The notes under the pieces: generated by a model
What the model was told of the DNA's origin: nothing
Databases searched by the model: none
Seen by the model: the letters and a program-made list of their open reading frames with translations, nothing else
Made by a program: the position numbers and the translations under genes
From: Flavobacterium dankookense
Lineage (GTDB): Bacteria; Bacteroidota; Bacteroidia; Flavobacteriales; Flavobacteriaceae
DNA: 34,498 nucleotides
Assembly: GCF_004362665.1 (NCBI RefSeq)
Contig: NZ_SNXR01000003.1
Span: 1 to 34,498 of the forward strand
Direction: 5' to 3'
Part shown: one piece after another, positions 15,263 through 23,143 of the stretch
How positions within the stretch are numbered: the stretch's first letter is position 1
Layout of the letters: each line of letters begins with the position of its first letter

Positions 15263-16354
15263 ATGAAATTAACGAAAGTCTTTTGTTTCTCCATTACCAT
15301 TTTGATTGTTTCCTGTTCTAAAAATGACACTGAGGAAATGAAACCTACAGTTGGATCTATTACCGAAAGTGTTTATGCTTCGGGTGTCATAAAATCCGAA
15401 AATCAATATACCGTATATGCTACAGTCAGTGGTGTGTTGCAAAAAATAAAGGTTACTCCTGGACAAACTATAGCCAAAGGACAGACATTATTTCAAATCG
15501 AAAGCGATAAAGCATCACTCACTACTGAAAATGCCCGCTTGGCTTATCAACTAAGTAACGAAAACAGTCGGTACATTCAAGATAAAATTGCTGAAATGGA
15601 AACCAAAGTACAAATGGCAAAAGATAAATTAATAGTGGACCAATCGGTTTATAATCGCAATAAAAACATAAAACAATACAAAGTAATCTCTGAAGTAGAA
15701 TACGAACGGGTAGAACTAACCTATAAAAACTCAAAATCCAATTACGAGTCTGCTGTAAAACAATTGTCACAATTGAAACTACAATTAAAAAATGACCAAA
15801 ACAGAAACAGCAATAATCTTAAGATAAGTGAAAAATCCCAAAGCGATTTTGAAGTAAAAAGCGCTTTTTCCGGAGAACTATTTGATGTTCTTGTTAAAGA
15901 AGGAACGCTTATTACCTCTCAAATGCCTTTAGCTGTTATTGGAGAGAAAAATAAATACCTGCTCGAACTCGATGTAGATGAAAACGATATGGTCAAAGTG
16001 ATTTTAGGACAAAAAATAGTAGTTACGCTAGATAGTTATAAAGGCAAAGTATTTGAAGCGAAAGTAGATAAAATTTACCCTATCATGGACGAACGCTCAC
16101 GAACCTTTAAAATAGAAGCATATTTCGACAATCCTCCAGCAAAATTATATCCCAATCTAACTGCCGAAGCCAACATCATTATTCAAACCAAAAAAAACGC
16201 ATTAACCATTCCGAAAAGCTATTTGATTGACGATAAATTTGTGTTAGTAAATGAAGACGAAAAACGCCAAGTAAAAATTGGATTAAACGATTATCAAAAC
16301 GTTGAAATTCTAGAAGGGTTAACCGCTGGCGAAACCATTTACAAACCCAAATAA
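15263..16354 (+). CDS. Lipoprotein membrane-fusion (HlyD/MacA-like) adaptor of an ABC exporter
   Basis: A protein of 363 residues. A lipoprotein signal peptide ends in the lipobox IVSC with Cys18. The biotinyl/lipoyl-like hairpin follows (YTVYATVSGVLQKIKVTPGQ ... LFQIESDKASL), then a long alpha-helical hairpin (about 85-190), the second half of the lipoyl domain (FEVKSAFSGELFDVLVKEGT) and beta-barrel/membrane-proximal domains (VVTLDSYKGKVFEAKVDKIY). Adaptors of this type link an inner-membrane transporter to an outer-membrane channel. It is the first gene of a three-gene operon; its stop overlaps the next start (TAATG). No TolC-like channel gene is in the window, so a shared one must be used. 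Confidence 0.88.
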   Translation: MKLTKVFCFSITILIVSCSKNDTEEMKPTVGSITESVYASGVIKSENQYTVYATVSGVLQKIKVTPGQTIAKGQTLFQIESDKASLTTENARLAYQLSNENSRYIQDKIAEMETKVQMAKDKLIVDQSVYNRNKNIKQYKVISEVEYERVELTYKNSKSNYESAVKQLSQLKLQLKNDQNRNSNNLKISEKSQSDFEVKSAFSGELFDVLVKEGTLITSQMPLAVIGEKNKYLLELDVDENDMVKVILGQKIVVTLDSYKGKVFEAKVDKIYPIMDERSRTFKIEAYFDNPPAKLYPNLTAEANIIIQTKKNALTIPKSYLIDDKFVLVNEDEKRQVKIGLNDYQNVEILEGLTAGETIYKPK

Positions 16355-17610
16355 TGAATTTCAAACTCATTCTAAATATTGCCATCCACTTGCTTCGAGC
16401 TCGATTGAAACAGTCTATTGTAGCTGCTGTAGGCGTAACTTTTGGAATTGCTATGTTTATTGCTTTAGTCAGTTTTATGAATGGATTGAACGATTTACTC
16501 GACGGATTAATGCTCAATCGAACGCCACATGTCCGTTTATATAACGAGATTAAACCTTCTGAAAACCAACCTATTTCACTTTCAGAAAAATATAAAAATG
16601 ATATCCATTTTATTTCCTCAGTGAAACCAAAAGATAGAGGTAAAGCCATCTATAACAGCAAAGCCATTGTCCATTTTTTAAAACAAGATCAACGCATTAT
16701 TGATGTAGCCTCTAAAATAACAACACCTGTTTTTTTTAATTCGGGAACCATCGAAATTTCAGGAGTTATTAGTGGTATTGATGTTACTGCCGAAGAGAAG
16801 CTATTCAAAATAAGCGATTATGTTATCGAAGGCAATGTTATTGATTTAGAGCAAAACAACAGTATCATCATCGGAAAAGGTTTAGCCGATAAAATGCTCT
16901 TGGTTAAAGGCGACATCATTAAGATTACTACAGCCAAAGGAAACTTAGCATCACTAAAAATTGTGGGTATTTCTCAAATTGGTATTTCTGAAATTGACGA
17001 TACTAGTAGTTATACCTCGTTAGAAACTGCGCAAAAATTATTAGGCGAAGCCACTAATTACATTACAGATATTCAAATAAAACTATTCGATATATCCACT
17101 TCACCATCGGTTGCAAAAGAGTTTCAAGAGAAATTTGAGTTGGATGCTGTCGATTACCAAACAGCCAATTCCCAATTTGAAACTGGAAGTTCAGTAAGAA
17201 GTATAATTTCGTATGCCGTTGGAATTGTACTGTTGATAGTAGCTGGTTTTGGAATTTACAACATCTTGAATATGATGATTTTTGAAAAAATGGATAGCAT
17301 TGCCATTCTAAAAGCAACTGGATTTTCGGGTAGCGATGTCAAGTGGATTTTCATATCACTTTCTATGATTATTGGTTTGACTGGTGGTGTTTTTGGATTG
17401 CTGTTCGGGTTTGCTTTTACTGTAATTATTGATAACATTCCTTTTAATACCGCATCCTTGCCCACAATTTCTACTTATCCCATCAATTATGATCCCTTGT
17501 TTTATATAATCGGAATTTCTTTTGCGATAATTACAACAGGTATTGCTGGACTTTTACCTGCCATGAAAGCCAGCAAAATTGATCCAGTTGAAATTATTAG
17601 AGGAAAATGA
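16354..17610 (+). CDS. ABC transporter permease, MacB/FtsX type
   Basis: A protein of 418 residues with the four-helix MacB/LolCE topology. TM1 lies at about 15-42 (QSIVAAVGVTFGIAMFIALV), then a large periplasmic domain (about 45-280), then three C-terminal TM segments (SIISYAVGIVLLIVAGFGIY, ISLSMIIGLTGGVFGLLFGF, YIIGISFAIITTGIAGLLPA). The coupling motif AILKATGFSG lies after TM2, and the C-terminus ASKIDPVEIIRGK is the classic FtsX-family ending. Such permeases do not carry solute through the membrane; they transmit ATP-driven motion to the periplasm (mechanotransmission). The substrate is unknown. It overlaps the adaptor gene by one base and lies 29 bases before the ATPase gene. Confidence 0.92.
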   Translation: MNFKLILNIAIHLLRARLKQSIVAAVGVTFGIAMFIALVSFMNGLNDLLDGLMLNRTPHVRLYNEIKPSENQPISLSEKYKNDIHFISSVKPKDRGKAIYNSKAIVHFLKQDQRIIDVASKITTPVFFNSGTIEISGVISGIDVTAEEKLFKISDYVIEGNVIDLEQNNSIIIGKGLADKMLLVKGDIIKITTAKGNLASLKIVGISQIGISEIDDTSSYTSLETAQKLLGEATNYITDIQIKLFDISTSPSVAKEFQEKFELDAVDYQTANSQFETGSSVRSIISYAVGIVLLIVAGFGIYNILNMMIFEKMDSIAILKATGFSGSDVKWIFISLSMIIGLTGGVFGLLFGFAFTVIIDNIPFNTASLPTISTYPINYDPLFYIIGISFAIITTGIAGLLPAMKASKIDPVEIIRGK

Positions 17611-17639
17611 GAACTAGCCAAATTTTATAAAAAGCAAAC

Positions 17640-18314
17640 ATGAGCAACATAGTTTTAGAAACAAAAAAGTTAACCAAATACTTTTACGATCCAATACAAT
17701 TTCAAGTATTGAAGGAAATCGATATGAGTATCAATCATGGCGAATTTGTTTCAATCGTAGGAAAATCAGGTTGCGGAAAATCAACGTTGTTATATTTACT
17801 TTCTACGATGGATACCGATTATGAAGGAGAATTATTTATTCATGACGATTTAATAACTGGAAAACCAGACAAAGAATTGGCTCAAATTAGAAACGAAAAA
17901 ATAGGTTTTGTATTTCAGTTTCATTACTTATTAGCGGAATATAGTGTCTTGAAAAACGTCATGTTGCCAGGAATGAAACTCGGAAAACTATCTGAAAAGG
18001 AAATCGAGTATAATGCTATGGAACATTTAAGAACTTTAGATATGGAAGACCAAGCTTTAAAAATGCCCAATCAACTAAGTGGCGGACAAAAGCAACGTGT
18101 AGCCATTGCAAGAGCGTTAATCAATAATCCTTTGATTATAATGGGTGATGAGCCAACAGGAAATTTAGATAAGAAAAATAGCGATTTGGTTTTTGACATC
18201 TTCAATAAATTAACCGAAGAAAACAAACAAACACTCCTAATTGTTACTCACGATACTGATTTTGCCCAACGAACACAAAGAACAATTACAATGGAAGACG
18301 GAAGGATTATTTAA
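17640..18314 (+). CDS. ABC transporter ATP-binding protein, LolD/MacB type
   Basis: At 224 residues it is a single nucleotide-binding domain. It shows Walker A GKSGCGKST (41-49), the Q-loop in IGFVFQFHYLLAEYSVLKNV, the signature LSGGQKQRVAIARAL (about 147-161), Walker B LIIMGDEPTGNLD and the H-loop TLLIVTHD. The LLAEYSVLKNV segment after the Q-loop is typical of the LolD/MacB/FtsE group that works with FtsX-like permeases. With the two preceding genes it makes a tripartite MacAB-type exporter in which ATPase and permease are separate polypeptides. Six bases after its stop begins the second copy of the glyA 3' end. Confidence 0.95.
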   Translation: MSNIVLETKKLTKYFYDPIQFQVLKEIDMSINHGEFVSIVGKSGCGKSTLLYLLSTMDTDYEGELFIHDDLITGKPDKELAQIRNEKIGFVFQFHYLLAEYSVLKNVMLPGMKLGKLSEKEIEYNAMEHLRTLDMEDQALKMPNQLSGGQKQRVAIARALINNPLIIMGDEPTGNLDKKNSDLVFDIFNKLTEENKQTLLIVTHDTDFAQRTQRTITMEDGRII

Positions 18315-18320
18315 TTATCA

Positions 18321-18443
18321 ATGGAAAAGATTGTTGATTTAATCGACAGAATTTTGATGAATGCTACTAATGACGAATTTTTAGAAGAAATTGCAGATGA
18401 AGTAAACGATATTATGAGCGAAAGAGCCATTTTCGTTTATTAA
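18321..18443 (+). pseudogene. Duplicated 3' fragment of glyA (last 40 codons and stop)
   Basis: The fragment reads MEKIVDLIDRILMNATNDEF ... ERAIFVY and aligns without gaps to residues 385-424 of the GlyA encoded at 13868-15142. Of 123 bases 9 differ: three changes are silent, and six alter residues (T to K, V to I, T to M, L to F, E to D, M to I). The glyA catalytic core is absent, so it cannot be an enzyme. It opens with ATG and keeps its frame, so a 40-residue peptide is formally possible, but nothing shows it is made. It is probably the displaced or imported gene end left by insertion of the exporter operon. Confidence 0.9.
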
Positions 18444-18458
18444 TTGATAAAAAAACTA

Positions 18459-18491
18459 CAAAAAAACCTTCAGATTTCTGAAGGTTTTTTT
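18459..18491. terminator. Duplicated glyA-type terminator
   Basis: The stem AACCTTCAGA (18465-18474) with TCTGAAGGTT (18477-18486) is identical to that at 15167-15188, with A and T runs on the two sides. It closes the exporter operon and, read from the other strand, the cytochrome gene at 18511-19083. Confidence 0.93.
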
Positions 18492-18510
18492 AGTTATATA
18501 TTTTTCCAAC

Positions 18511-19083
18511 CTATTTCTTTTCACCACTAATCACGCTAGAAATTATGCCTTTTCTGTTGGTGAATTCCGCCATCAGAACACCGCCAAGATGAACTACAAT
18601 AAAAGCTAATAGGTAATAAATTGACAGAACGTGAATACTTTCCATCGATTCTTTCAAATTTTTTGGACCCAGTTCAATGATTAATCCAGAGATTAATGAA
18701 ACTGCTACACAAACATAAAACACGATATAAACGCCAAACTGGAATTTCGTTTTAGAATCGATATTTTTTTGAAACGGATTTTTGAATTTCATTTCTCCAA
18801 AAAACGGAAGCAATAATCGAATAGAATAAAGCGCAACTAATGCATATCCGAAGTAAATATGCCAATTCCACATTGGTTTCCTAATTTTTTTGGCTAAAAT
18901 GATTATCTCATCTCTCGATAAATTTTGTTTTTTCTCTCTTAAAAACTCTTCAATAATGTCGCCAACATTGTTTTTATTCATCCATGTCATTCGAAGAAAA
19001 ATAGTGAGAAGCAATAGCATAAAGCATACAGCGATTAACCAGTGCATGATGCGATAGACTTTGGAGTAGTTAGGTGTTTCCAT
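18511..19083 (-). CDS. Cytochrome b561-like membrane protein
   Basis: A protein of 190 residues with four hydrophobic segments: WLIAVCFMLLLLTIFL (about 14-30), the region HIYFGYALVALYSIRLLLPF, FGVYIVFYVCVAVSLISGLI, and IYYLLAFIVVHLGGVLM. Histidines that could ligate haem b sit in RIMHWLIAV (His14), WNWHIYFGY, SIHVLSIYY and FIVVHLGG, the pattern of the bacterial di-haem cytochrome b561 / Ni-Fe hydrogenase cytochrome b family. Such proteins pass electrons between quinones and periplasmic partners. The segment between TM1 and TM2 is longer than usual (about 40 residues, charged). It stands alone, and no partner dehydrogenase is nearby. Confidence 0.85.
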   Translation of the reverse strand: METPNYSKVYRIMHWLIAVCFMLLLLTIFLRMTWMNKNNVGDIIEEFLREKKQNLSRDEIIILAKKIRKPMWNWHIYFGYALVALYSIRLLLPFFGEMKFKNPFQKNIDSKTKFQFGVYIVFYVCVAVSLISGLIIELGPKNLKESMESIHVLSIYYLLAFIVVHLGGVLMAEFTNRKGIISSVISGEKK

Positions 19084-19103
19084 TGAATAGGTGTTTTAAT
19101 TAT

Positions 19104-19111
19104 CAAATTTA
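19104..19111 (-). promoter_or_regulatory. Candidate -7 element of the cytochrome b561-like gene
   Basis: TAAATTTG on the minus strand fits TAnnTTTG and lies 20 bases before the ATG at 19083. Confidence 0.5.
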
Positions 19112-19134
19112 CACTAAAAAGACAAGCAGTTTTC

Positions 19135-19710
19135 TTAATTTTTGATTATTAAATCATATTTCTCCAGTAAACCTTTTAGGCCATCAGAGGAGAAAATTGC
19201 TTTCTTGCTTTTGTTTTTCTCTAAATCTATGGTATAGTCATAACTAGTATAAAAATCGGCTTTGTTTAGAATGGTATCAATAAAAACCGTTCTTCTGAGG
19301 TTGCAATTATCAAATAGAACTTCAGTTAAATCACTTCCCATAAAGTCAACGGCTATCATACTGCAATTGATGAACTGCATTTTCTTTAATTTCAAAGCAT
19401 AAAATTGAGCGTAATCTAGCAAACAGTCTTTAAAGTGAAATTCAAAAATCACTTGATCTGTCATCGCAAAGTTTACCGCTGTAAAGTTGCATCGATTGAA
19501 CCAAACGCCTCGCAGGGAAACATAATTGATTTTAGTATCTTTAAAATTGCAGTCAAAGAAACTACAATCTACAAAAGTTACCGTTTGAAAAGTACAATCG
19601 GTGAAATCACAATAATGAAAAGTACAGTTCTCGAACTCTTTGTATTTAATATCGGCATCTAAAAAAAACTCATCCTTGAACTCTTGGTCAATTATATAAT
19701 CTGAAGACAT
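19135..19710 (-). CDS. Pentapeptide-repeat protein
   Basis: A protein of 191 residues. From about residue 22 to 160 every fifth position is Phe, Leu or a similar residue (FENCTFHYCDFTDCTFQTVT and onward), the A(D/N)LXX-type periodicity of a right-handed quadrilateral beta-helix. Cysteine often takes the i-2 position (CTF, CDF, CTF, CSF, CNF, CNL). A non-repeat C-terminal cap follows (about 160-191: TIDLEKNKSKKAIFSSDGLK...). The overall plan matches the QnrB/MfpA-like group, whose best-known members mimic DNA and bind gyrase. Most chromosomal relatives have no known role, so a quinolone-protection function is not claimed. Confidence 0.9.
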   Translation of the reverse strand: MSSDYIIDQEFKDEFFLDADIKYKEFENCTFHYCDFTDCTFQTVTFVDCSFFDCNFKDTKINYVSLRGVWFNRCNFTAVNFAMTDQVIFEFHFKDCLLDYAQFYALKLKKMQFINCSMIAVDFMGSDLTEVLFDNCNLRRTVFIDTILNKADFYTSYDYTIDLEKNKSKKAIFSSDGLKGLLEKYDLIIKN

Positions 19711-19826
19711 AAAGTAAATTTTGAGTGTAAAACTAGTAAATTAAATCCCAATAGCCTTACTAACAATTGTTGATAATTTTTCTTTTTTAAAAACCAATTT
19801 TTTTCATTTATAACTCTTGAAAACAA

Positions 19827-19834
19827 TACATTTG
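19827..19834 (+). promoter_or_regulatory. Candidate -7 element of guaC
   Basis: TACATTTG fits TAnnTTTG and lies 22 bases before the ATG at 19857. Confidence 0.5.
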
Positions 19835-19856
19835 AAGTTATTCAAATTACTGCTTT

Positions 19857-20900
19857 ATGAGAATTGAAACCGAACTAAAACTAGGATTTAAAGATGTAAT
19901 GATTCGACCAAAACGTTCTACACTTAATAGTAGAGCGCAAGTGTCATTGGAACGCGAATTCAAATTCAAGCACAGTACATTAACTTGGACAGGCGTTCCG
20001 ATTATGGCAGCCAATATGGATACGGTCGGAACATTCGAAATGGCAATTGAATTAGCCAAAGAAAAACTGTTTTCCTGTATTCACAAACATTATTCGGTGG
20101 AAGAATGGAGTGGTTTTCTTCAAAAAGCGCCAGCAGAAATCGTTAATTATATTGCAGTTAGTACCGGAACTGGAAAGCAAGATTTTAAGAAACTCGCCGA
20201 AATTATGGAACTCCATTCGGAGTTGAAATTCATCTGTATTGATGTAGCTAATGGCTATTCAGAACATTTTGTAAACTTCTTAAAACAAGCACGTAAGCAA
20301 TACCCAAATAAAGTAATCATTGCAGGTAATGTAGTTACTGGTGAAATGGTAGAAGAACTTCTTTTGGAAGGTGCAGATATTGTAAAAGTAGGTATTGGTC
20401 CAGGTTCTGTTTGTACGACTAGAGTAAAAACAGGCGTTGGATATCCGCAACTTTCGGCTATTATTGAATGTGCTGATGCGGCTCACGGATTAGGCGGACA
20501 CATCATCAGCGATGGTGGTTGTGCTATTCCTGGCGATGTGGCTAAAGCATTTGGAGCTGGAGCTGATTTTGTAATGTTAGGAGGAATGCTTGCTGGACAT
20601 ACAGAAAGCGGTGGAAAATTAGTAGAAATCAATGGAGAAAAGTACAAACAGTTCTATGGCATGAGTTCAGAAACAGCCATGAAAAAGCACGTCGGTGGCG
20701 TTGCTGAATACAGAGCCAGCGAAGGAAAGACAGTTCAAGTGCCATTCAAAGGCGATGTAGTTGAAACACTTCACGATATTCTTGGTGGAATTCGAAGCAC
20801 TTGTACGTATGTTGGAGCATCCAAATTAAAGGAACTCACTAAAAGAACGACTTTCATTCGCGTAACGGAACAGGAAAATACGGTTTTTGGGAAATTGTAA
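19857..20900 (+). CDS. guaC: GMP reductase
   Basis: The protein has 347 residues. It reduces GMP to IMP with NADPH, returning guanine nucleotides to the adenine branch. It is a TIM barrel of the IMPDH/GMPR family without the CBS domains of IMPDH. The start [20 protein letters not shown], the segment [14 protein letters not shown], the catalytic loop [12 protein letters not shown] with Cys186, and [20 protein letters not shown] identify it as GuaC rather than GuaB. Its length and cysteine position agree with the E. coli enzyme as I remember it. It is a single gene. Confidence 0.97.
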   Translation: MRIETELKLGFKDVMIRPKRSTLNSRAQVSLEREFKFKHSTLTWTGVPIMAANMDTVGTFEMAIELAKEKLFSCIHKHYSVEEWSGFLQKAPAEIVNYIAVSTGTGKQDFKKLAEIMELHSELKFICIDVANGYSEHFVNFLKQARKQYPNKVIIAGNVVTGEMVEELLLEGADIVKVGIGPGSVCTTRVKTGVGYPQLSAIIECADAAHGLGGHIISDGGCAIPGDVAKAFGAGADFVMLGGMLAGHTESGGKLVEINGEKYKQFYGMSSETAMKKHVGGVAEYRASEGKTVQVPFKGDVVETLHDILGGIRSTCTYVGASKLKELTKRTTFIRVTEQENTVFGKL

Positions 20901-20953
20901 ACTAACACAAATTTCACAAATCTTCACCAATTAATTTTTAATTATCCAAAAGT

Positions 20954-21034
20954 AATCTGTTGTAATCTTTGTAATCTGTGGCAAAAACAATTCATTATTT
21001 TTATAAAAATCTGTGCTAATCTGTGCAATCTGTG
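20954..21034 (+). repeat. Two triplets of AATCTGTG spaced 10 and 9 bp
   Basis: AATCTGTT, AATCTTTG and AATCTGTG start at 20954, 20964 and 20973. AATCTGTG occurs again three times, starting at 21008, 21018 and 21027. Both triplets have the same 10 then 9 bp step and lie 54 bp apart. The second ends 3 bases before the ATG of the Nudix gene, so it occupies the place of the ribosome binding site. Confidence 0.8.
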
Positions 21035-21037
21035 TTT

Positions 21038-21559
21038 ATGTCAACCGAAACCAACTTCTTTCAATACTGTCCCAATTGCGCCAGCAAAAATTTCACTTAC
21101 CACAACAACTTCAAGTTCCATTGTTTTGATTGTGATTTTGTTTTGTACCATAATATTGCTGCCGCAGTAGCTGTTGTTTTTACTTTTGAAGATAAAATAC
21201 TTTTCACGGTTAGAAATGTAAATCCCGATAAAGGAAAACTCGACTTACCAGGTGGTTTTATTGATCCAAATGAAACAGCAGAAGTAGCTGCTTGTCGGGA
21301 AATTAAGGAAGAATTAGGTTTAGAGATTACTTCAAATGATTTACGATATATTATCACAGAACCAAATAATTACATGTATAAAAATGTAGCTTATCGTACA
21401 ATGGATATTTTCTACGAATGTGCCTTAGGAAGTGATGATGTTTCCATAACTGCTCAGGATGAAATCAACGAGCTTGTTTGGACAAAACGTAGCGAAATAG
21501 ATTTAAATAAAATTGGTTTTGTGTCGATTAGAAAGGTGATTGAAGAGCGATATGTTTGA
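21038..21559 (+). CDS. Nudix hydrolase with N-terminal zinc ribbon
   Basis: A protein of 173 residues from the ATG at 21038; an upstream GTG would add only MQSVF from repeat sequence. A zinc ribbon opens the protein (CPNC near residue 13 and CFDC near 33). The Nudix domain follows with a full Nudix box, GGFIDPNETAEVAACREIKE continuing ELGLE, which fits GX5EX7REUXEEXGU. Enzymes of this domain plan, such as NudC-like and related NTP pyrophosphatases, cleave nucleoside diphosphates linked to another moiety. The substrate is not predictable, and the C-terminal SQPWPFPxS motif that marks NudC NADH pyrophosphatase is absent. Confidence 0.9.
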   Translation: MSTETNFFQYCPNCASKNFTYHNNFKFHCFDCDFVLYHNIAAAVAVVFTFEDKILFTVRNVNPDKGKLDLPGGFIDPNETAEVAACREIKEELGLEITSNDLRYIITEPNNYMYKNVAYRTMDIFYECALGSDDVSITAQDEINELVWTKRSEIDLNKIGFVSIRKVIEERYV

Positions 21560-21608
21560 ATTAACCCTCGTTGAGTTTAAAACCTTCCACAATCCTAGTA
21601 GAGTTTAA
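21560..21608. repeat. Intergenic element related to 23089-23131
   Basis: TTAACCCTCGTTGAGTTTAA here and TTAACTCTCGCAGGGTTTTT at 23089 onward share their framework and each continues into an AATCCTA word and TAGAG. They flank the MATE gene on both sides. The second copy also contains the small palindrome TTAATCCT ACA AGGATTAA (23107-23125). The meaning is unclear; the likeness is short. Confidence 0.35.
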
Positions 21609-21615
21609 AATTCTG

Positions 21616-21644
21616 TTTGGTTTTGGAAAAAAAAACTATTTTTG
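21616..21644 (+). promoter_or_regulatory. Promoter of the MATE transporter gene
   Basis: TTTG at 21616-21619 (-33) and TATTTTTG at 21637-21644 (-7, TAnnTTTG) are 17 bases apart; the ATG at 21665 follows 20 bases later. This is the only place in the window where both Bacteroidota promoter elements are clearly present. It also rules out the upstream TTG start at 21617. Confidence 0.65.
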
Positions 21645-21664
21645 AACTACAAACTATCACAATC

Positions 21665-23080
21665 ATGGTAACCGAACAATCCAAAATCAGTCGAGTTTTT
21701 CAACTCATTAAGCAATCCATAAAAGGCGAGGAACACGATTATACACAAGGTAATGTAAAAGTAGCCATCCTTTTGCTTGCTGTTCCTATGATATTGGAAC
21801 TCAGTTTGGAATCTGTTTTTGCAATTGTGGATATCTATTTTGTTGGTCATTTACCTAATGCCGATGTAGCCGTTGCCACTGTTGGTTTGACCGAAGCTGT
21901 AATTTCTTTGGTTTATACCTTGGGAATTGGTTTGAGTGTTGGAGCTACAGCCATTGTGGCTCGACGCGTTGGCGAAAAAGATCTTGAAGCAGCTTCTAAG
22001 TCAGGAGCGCAAGCCATTTTAGTTTCTTTTCTAGTATCGTTAATAGTGGCAATGCTAGGTGTTTATTTTGCCTCAGACATATTAGCGTTGATGGGTGCGC
22101 AACCCGAAGTAATCAGTGAAGGAACATCTTTTGCCCAAATCATTTTTGCGAGTAGTCCTGCTATTATTTTATTGTTTCTTATCAATGGAGTTTTTCGTGG
22201 TGCTGGCGATGCGGCTATGGCGATGCGCAGTTTGTGGATAGCCAGTTTGATTAATATTGTTTTGTGTCCATTGTTAATTTATGGCTATGGACCATTTCCA
22301 GAATTTGGATTGGTTGGCGCTGCTATTGCTACGGCTATTGGTCGAACGGTTGGTGTGCTGTACCAATGTTATCATCTTTTCTTTAAAAGCCGAACGATTA
22401 AAATTTACAAACAGTATTTCAAGCCCAATTTTGAAATCATTACATCGTTGTTGAGCATTGCAACACCAGCCATGTTTCAGTTTTTTATTCAAAGCGGTAG
22501 CTGGATAGTACTCACGTATTTAGTTTCTATTACCGGAAGTACTGATGCTAGTGCTGGTTATCAAATAGCCATTCGCAATGTGGTGTTTTTCATTTTACCC
22601 GCTTGGGGATTGAGTAATGCAGCAGCAACTTTAGTAGGGCAGAACCTTGGAGCCAAACAACCCGAAAGAGCCCAAAAAAGTGTGATGCTTACTACTAAGT
22701 ACAACGTTATTTTTATGAGTTTGGTAACCCTGTTGTTTGTCTTTTTCTCCGACTTTATTATTGGATTTTACACAACCAATGCTATTATTTTAGCATACGG
22801 TAGTCAGGCTTTGCAGATTATTGGTTTTGGGTATGTTTTCTATGGTATCGGAATGGTGATGATACAAGCGCTCAATGGTGCTGGCGATACCAAAACACCG
22901 ACTTGGATTAATATTATTTGTTTTTGGATGATTCAAATTCCGTTGGCTTGGTTGTTGGCGGTTTATTTTGAACTTGGACCACTTGGTGCTTTTATCGCAA
23001 TACCTTCAGCGGAAACGGTTTTAGCGTTATTGGCTTTTTATTATTTTAAGAAAGGGAAGTGGAAAACGGTAGCGGTGTAA
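21665..23080 (+). CDS. MATE family multidrug/cation efflux transporter
   Basis: A protein of 471 residues from the ATG at 21665 (MVTEQSKISRVFQLIKQSIK). Twelve hydrophobic segments are arranged in two six-helix lobes, beginning VAILLLAVPMILELSLESVF and, for the second lobe, ITSLLSIATPAMFQFFIQSG. Typical features are the IVDIYFVGHL segment of TM1-2, the GLSVGATAIVARRVGEKD loop, and VGQNLGAKQPERAQKSV in the second lobe. MATE proteins export cationic compounds in exchange for Na+ or H+. The N-terminal 30 cytoplasmic residues are longer than usual. The true substrate cannot be told. It stands alone with its own promoter. Confidence 0.95.
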   Translation: MVTEQSKISRVFQLIKQSIKGEEHDYTQGNVKVAILLLAVPMILELSLESVFAIVDIYFVGHLPNADVAVATVGLTEAVISLVYTLGIGLSVGATAIVARRVGEKDLEAASKSGAQAILVSFLVSLIVAMLGVYFASDILALMGAQPEVISEGTSFAQIIFASSPAIILLFLINGVFRGAGDAAMAMRSLWIASLINIVLCPLLIYGYGPFPEFGLVGAAIATAIGRTVGVLYQCYHLFFKSRTIKIYKQYFKPNFEIITSLLSIATPAMFQFFIQSGSWIVLTYLVSITGSTDASAGYQIAIRNVVFFILPAWGLSNAAATLVGQNLGAKQPERAQKSVMLTTKYNVIFMSLVTLLFVFFSDFIIGFYTTNAIILAYGSQALQIIGFGYVFYGIGMVMIQALNGAGDTKTPTWINIICFWMIQIPLAWLLAVYFELGPLGAFIAIPSAETVLALLAFYYFKKGKWKTVAV

Positions 23081-23143
23081 TTTTGTATTTAACTCTCGCA
23101 GGGTTTTTAATCCTACAAGGATTAATAGAGGATAAAAGAAGAA

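Noticed and set aside
16179..16649. Minus-strand open frame across the adaptor/permease junction
   Set aside because: It overlaps two clear genes on the other strand and has low-complexity composition without domain features.
19135..19710. Quinolone-resistance (Qnr) gene
   Set aside because: The pentapeptide fold alone does not show gyrase protection; the loops of Qnr proteins cannot be verified here.
23104..23128. Terminator after the MATE gene
   Set aside because: An 8-bp palindrome (TTAATCCT/AGGATTAA) is present but no T run follows on either strand.
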